From NCBI GenBank assembly GCA_900316255.1, contig ONCI01000008.1, positions 1-37,293 on the forward strand: a stretch of 37,293 nt of DNA. The letters run 5' to 3'. Of the stretch, positions 37,135 to 37,293 are shown one piece after another (the stretch's first letter is position 1; the number at the start of each line of letters is the position of its first letter). The DNA comes from an uncultured Eubacteriales bacterium. Lineage in GTDB: Bacteria > Bacillota > Clostridia > Oscillospirales > Oscillospiraceae. A program made the position numbers and the translations under genes. Under the pieces are notes generated by a model. The model was not told where the DNA came from, made no database searches, and worked only from the letters and a program-made list of their open reading frames with translations.

Positions 37135-37293
37135 AATCAGGCTGACGCCGATGAGGCGGGAGCAAGATGTACCTTGAAAATTGAACAATGTAAGAAAAAG
37201 CTTATGCTAAATAAGCACCAGAGAAGGGTTCTTTTAAACGACGAAAAGTCGTTAAAAATTCTTTTGAGAGCTAGTAAGCTTCAATAAGATTTT
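37135..37293 (+). other. rRNA operon leader; 16S rRNA expected just past the edge
   Basis: Untranslated leader with ACCTTGAAAATTGAACAATG (37171-37190), a sequence typical of Clostridia pre-rRNA regions. It has a GCTTAT/ATAAGC hairpin near 37200 and a TTAAACGAC/GTCGTTAA pair near 37234-37256 that may take part in processing or antitermination. The 5' end of 16S rRNA is not visible within the window. Confidence 0.7.

Overview
The window is high-GC chromosomal DNA of an endospore-forming Clostridia-type Firmicute. I infer Oscillospirales (Oscillospiraceae-like) from the gene set, from residue choices such as the GyrB toprim motif, and from the many short intergenic inverted repeats; this is not proven. 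It holds the replication-origin neighbourhood. The core is dnaA (14663-15982), a DnaA-box cluster with an AT-rich stretch (oriC, about 16255-16455), dnaN, an S4-domain yaaA, recF, remB, gyrB and gyrA, all on the + strand in the classic Firmicute order.

Left of the origin, reading away from it on the minus strand, lie psuG, a large secreted dockerin protein with seven tandem Ig-like repeats, the germination protease gpr, and a parA-parB-serS-mscL operon. Two parS palindromes lie just upstream of parA, one directly abutting its predicted -35 box. Interspersed on the + strand are rpsT, a diacylglycerol-kinase-family lipid kinase, asnS and a membrane-anchored phosphodiester-glycosidase-like protein. 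The usual rpmH-rnpA-yidC-jag-mnmE-mnmG-rsmG block is not next to dnaA or parAB.

Right of gyrA come a small membrane protein with a SHOCT-like tail, rnhA, an ABC exporter, a GNAT-like protein and a HAD phosphatase. The last four are tightly packed (4-bp stop/start overlaps or 2-bp gaps). Then come mfd, whose predicted promoter leaves almost no 5' leader, and a PpiC-type foldase. A minus-strand gerA-gerC-gerB spore germinant-receptor operon follows; gerC has a frameshift and gerA has an in-frame TAG two codons after its best start. The window ends in the leader of an rRNA operon with two tandem strong promoters; the 16S gene should begin just past the right edge.

Together the genes cover chromosome replication, segregation and supercoiling, translation (serS, asnS, rpsT, rRNA), DNA repair, and spore germination. 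I found no CRISPR array, insertion sequence, prophage or clear new multi-gene system. The points most worth follow-up are the decayed germinant-receptor operon, the leaderless mfd, the parS/promoter arrangement, the dockerin/Ig-like protein, and at least five families of short inverted-repeat elements between genes, some of which supply a Shine-Dalgarno sequence or a stop codon to neighbouring genes.
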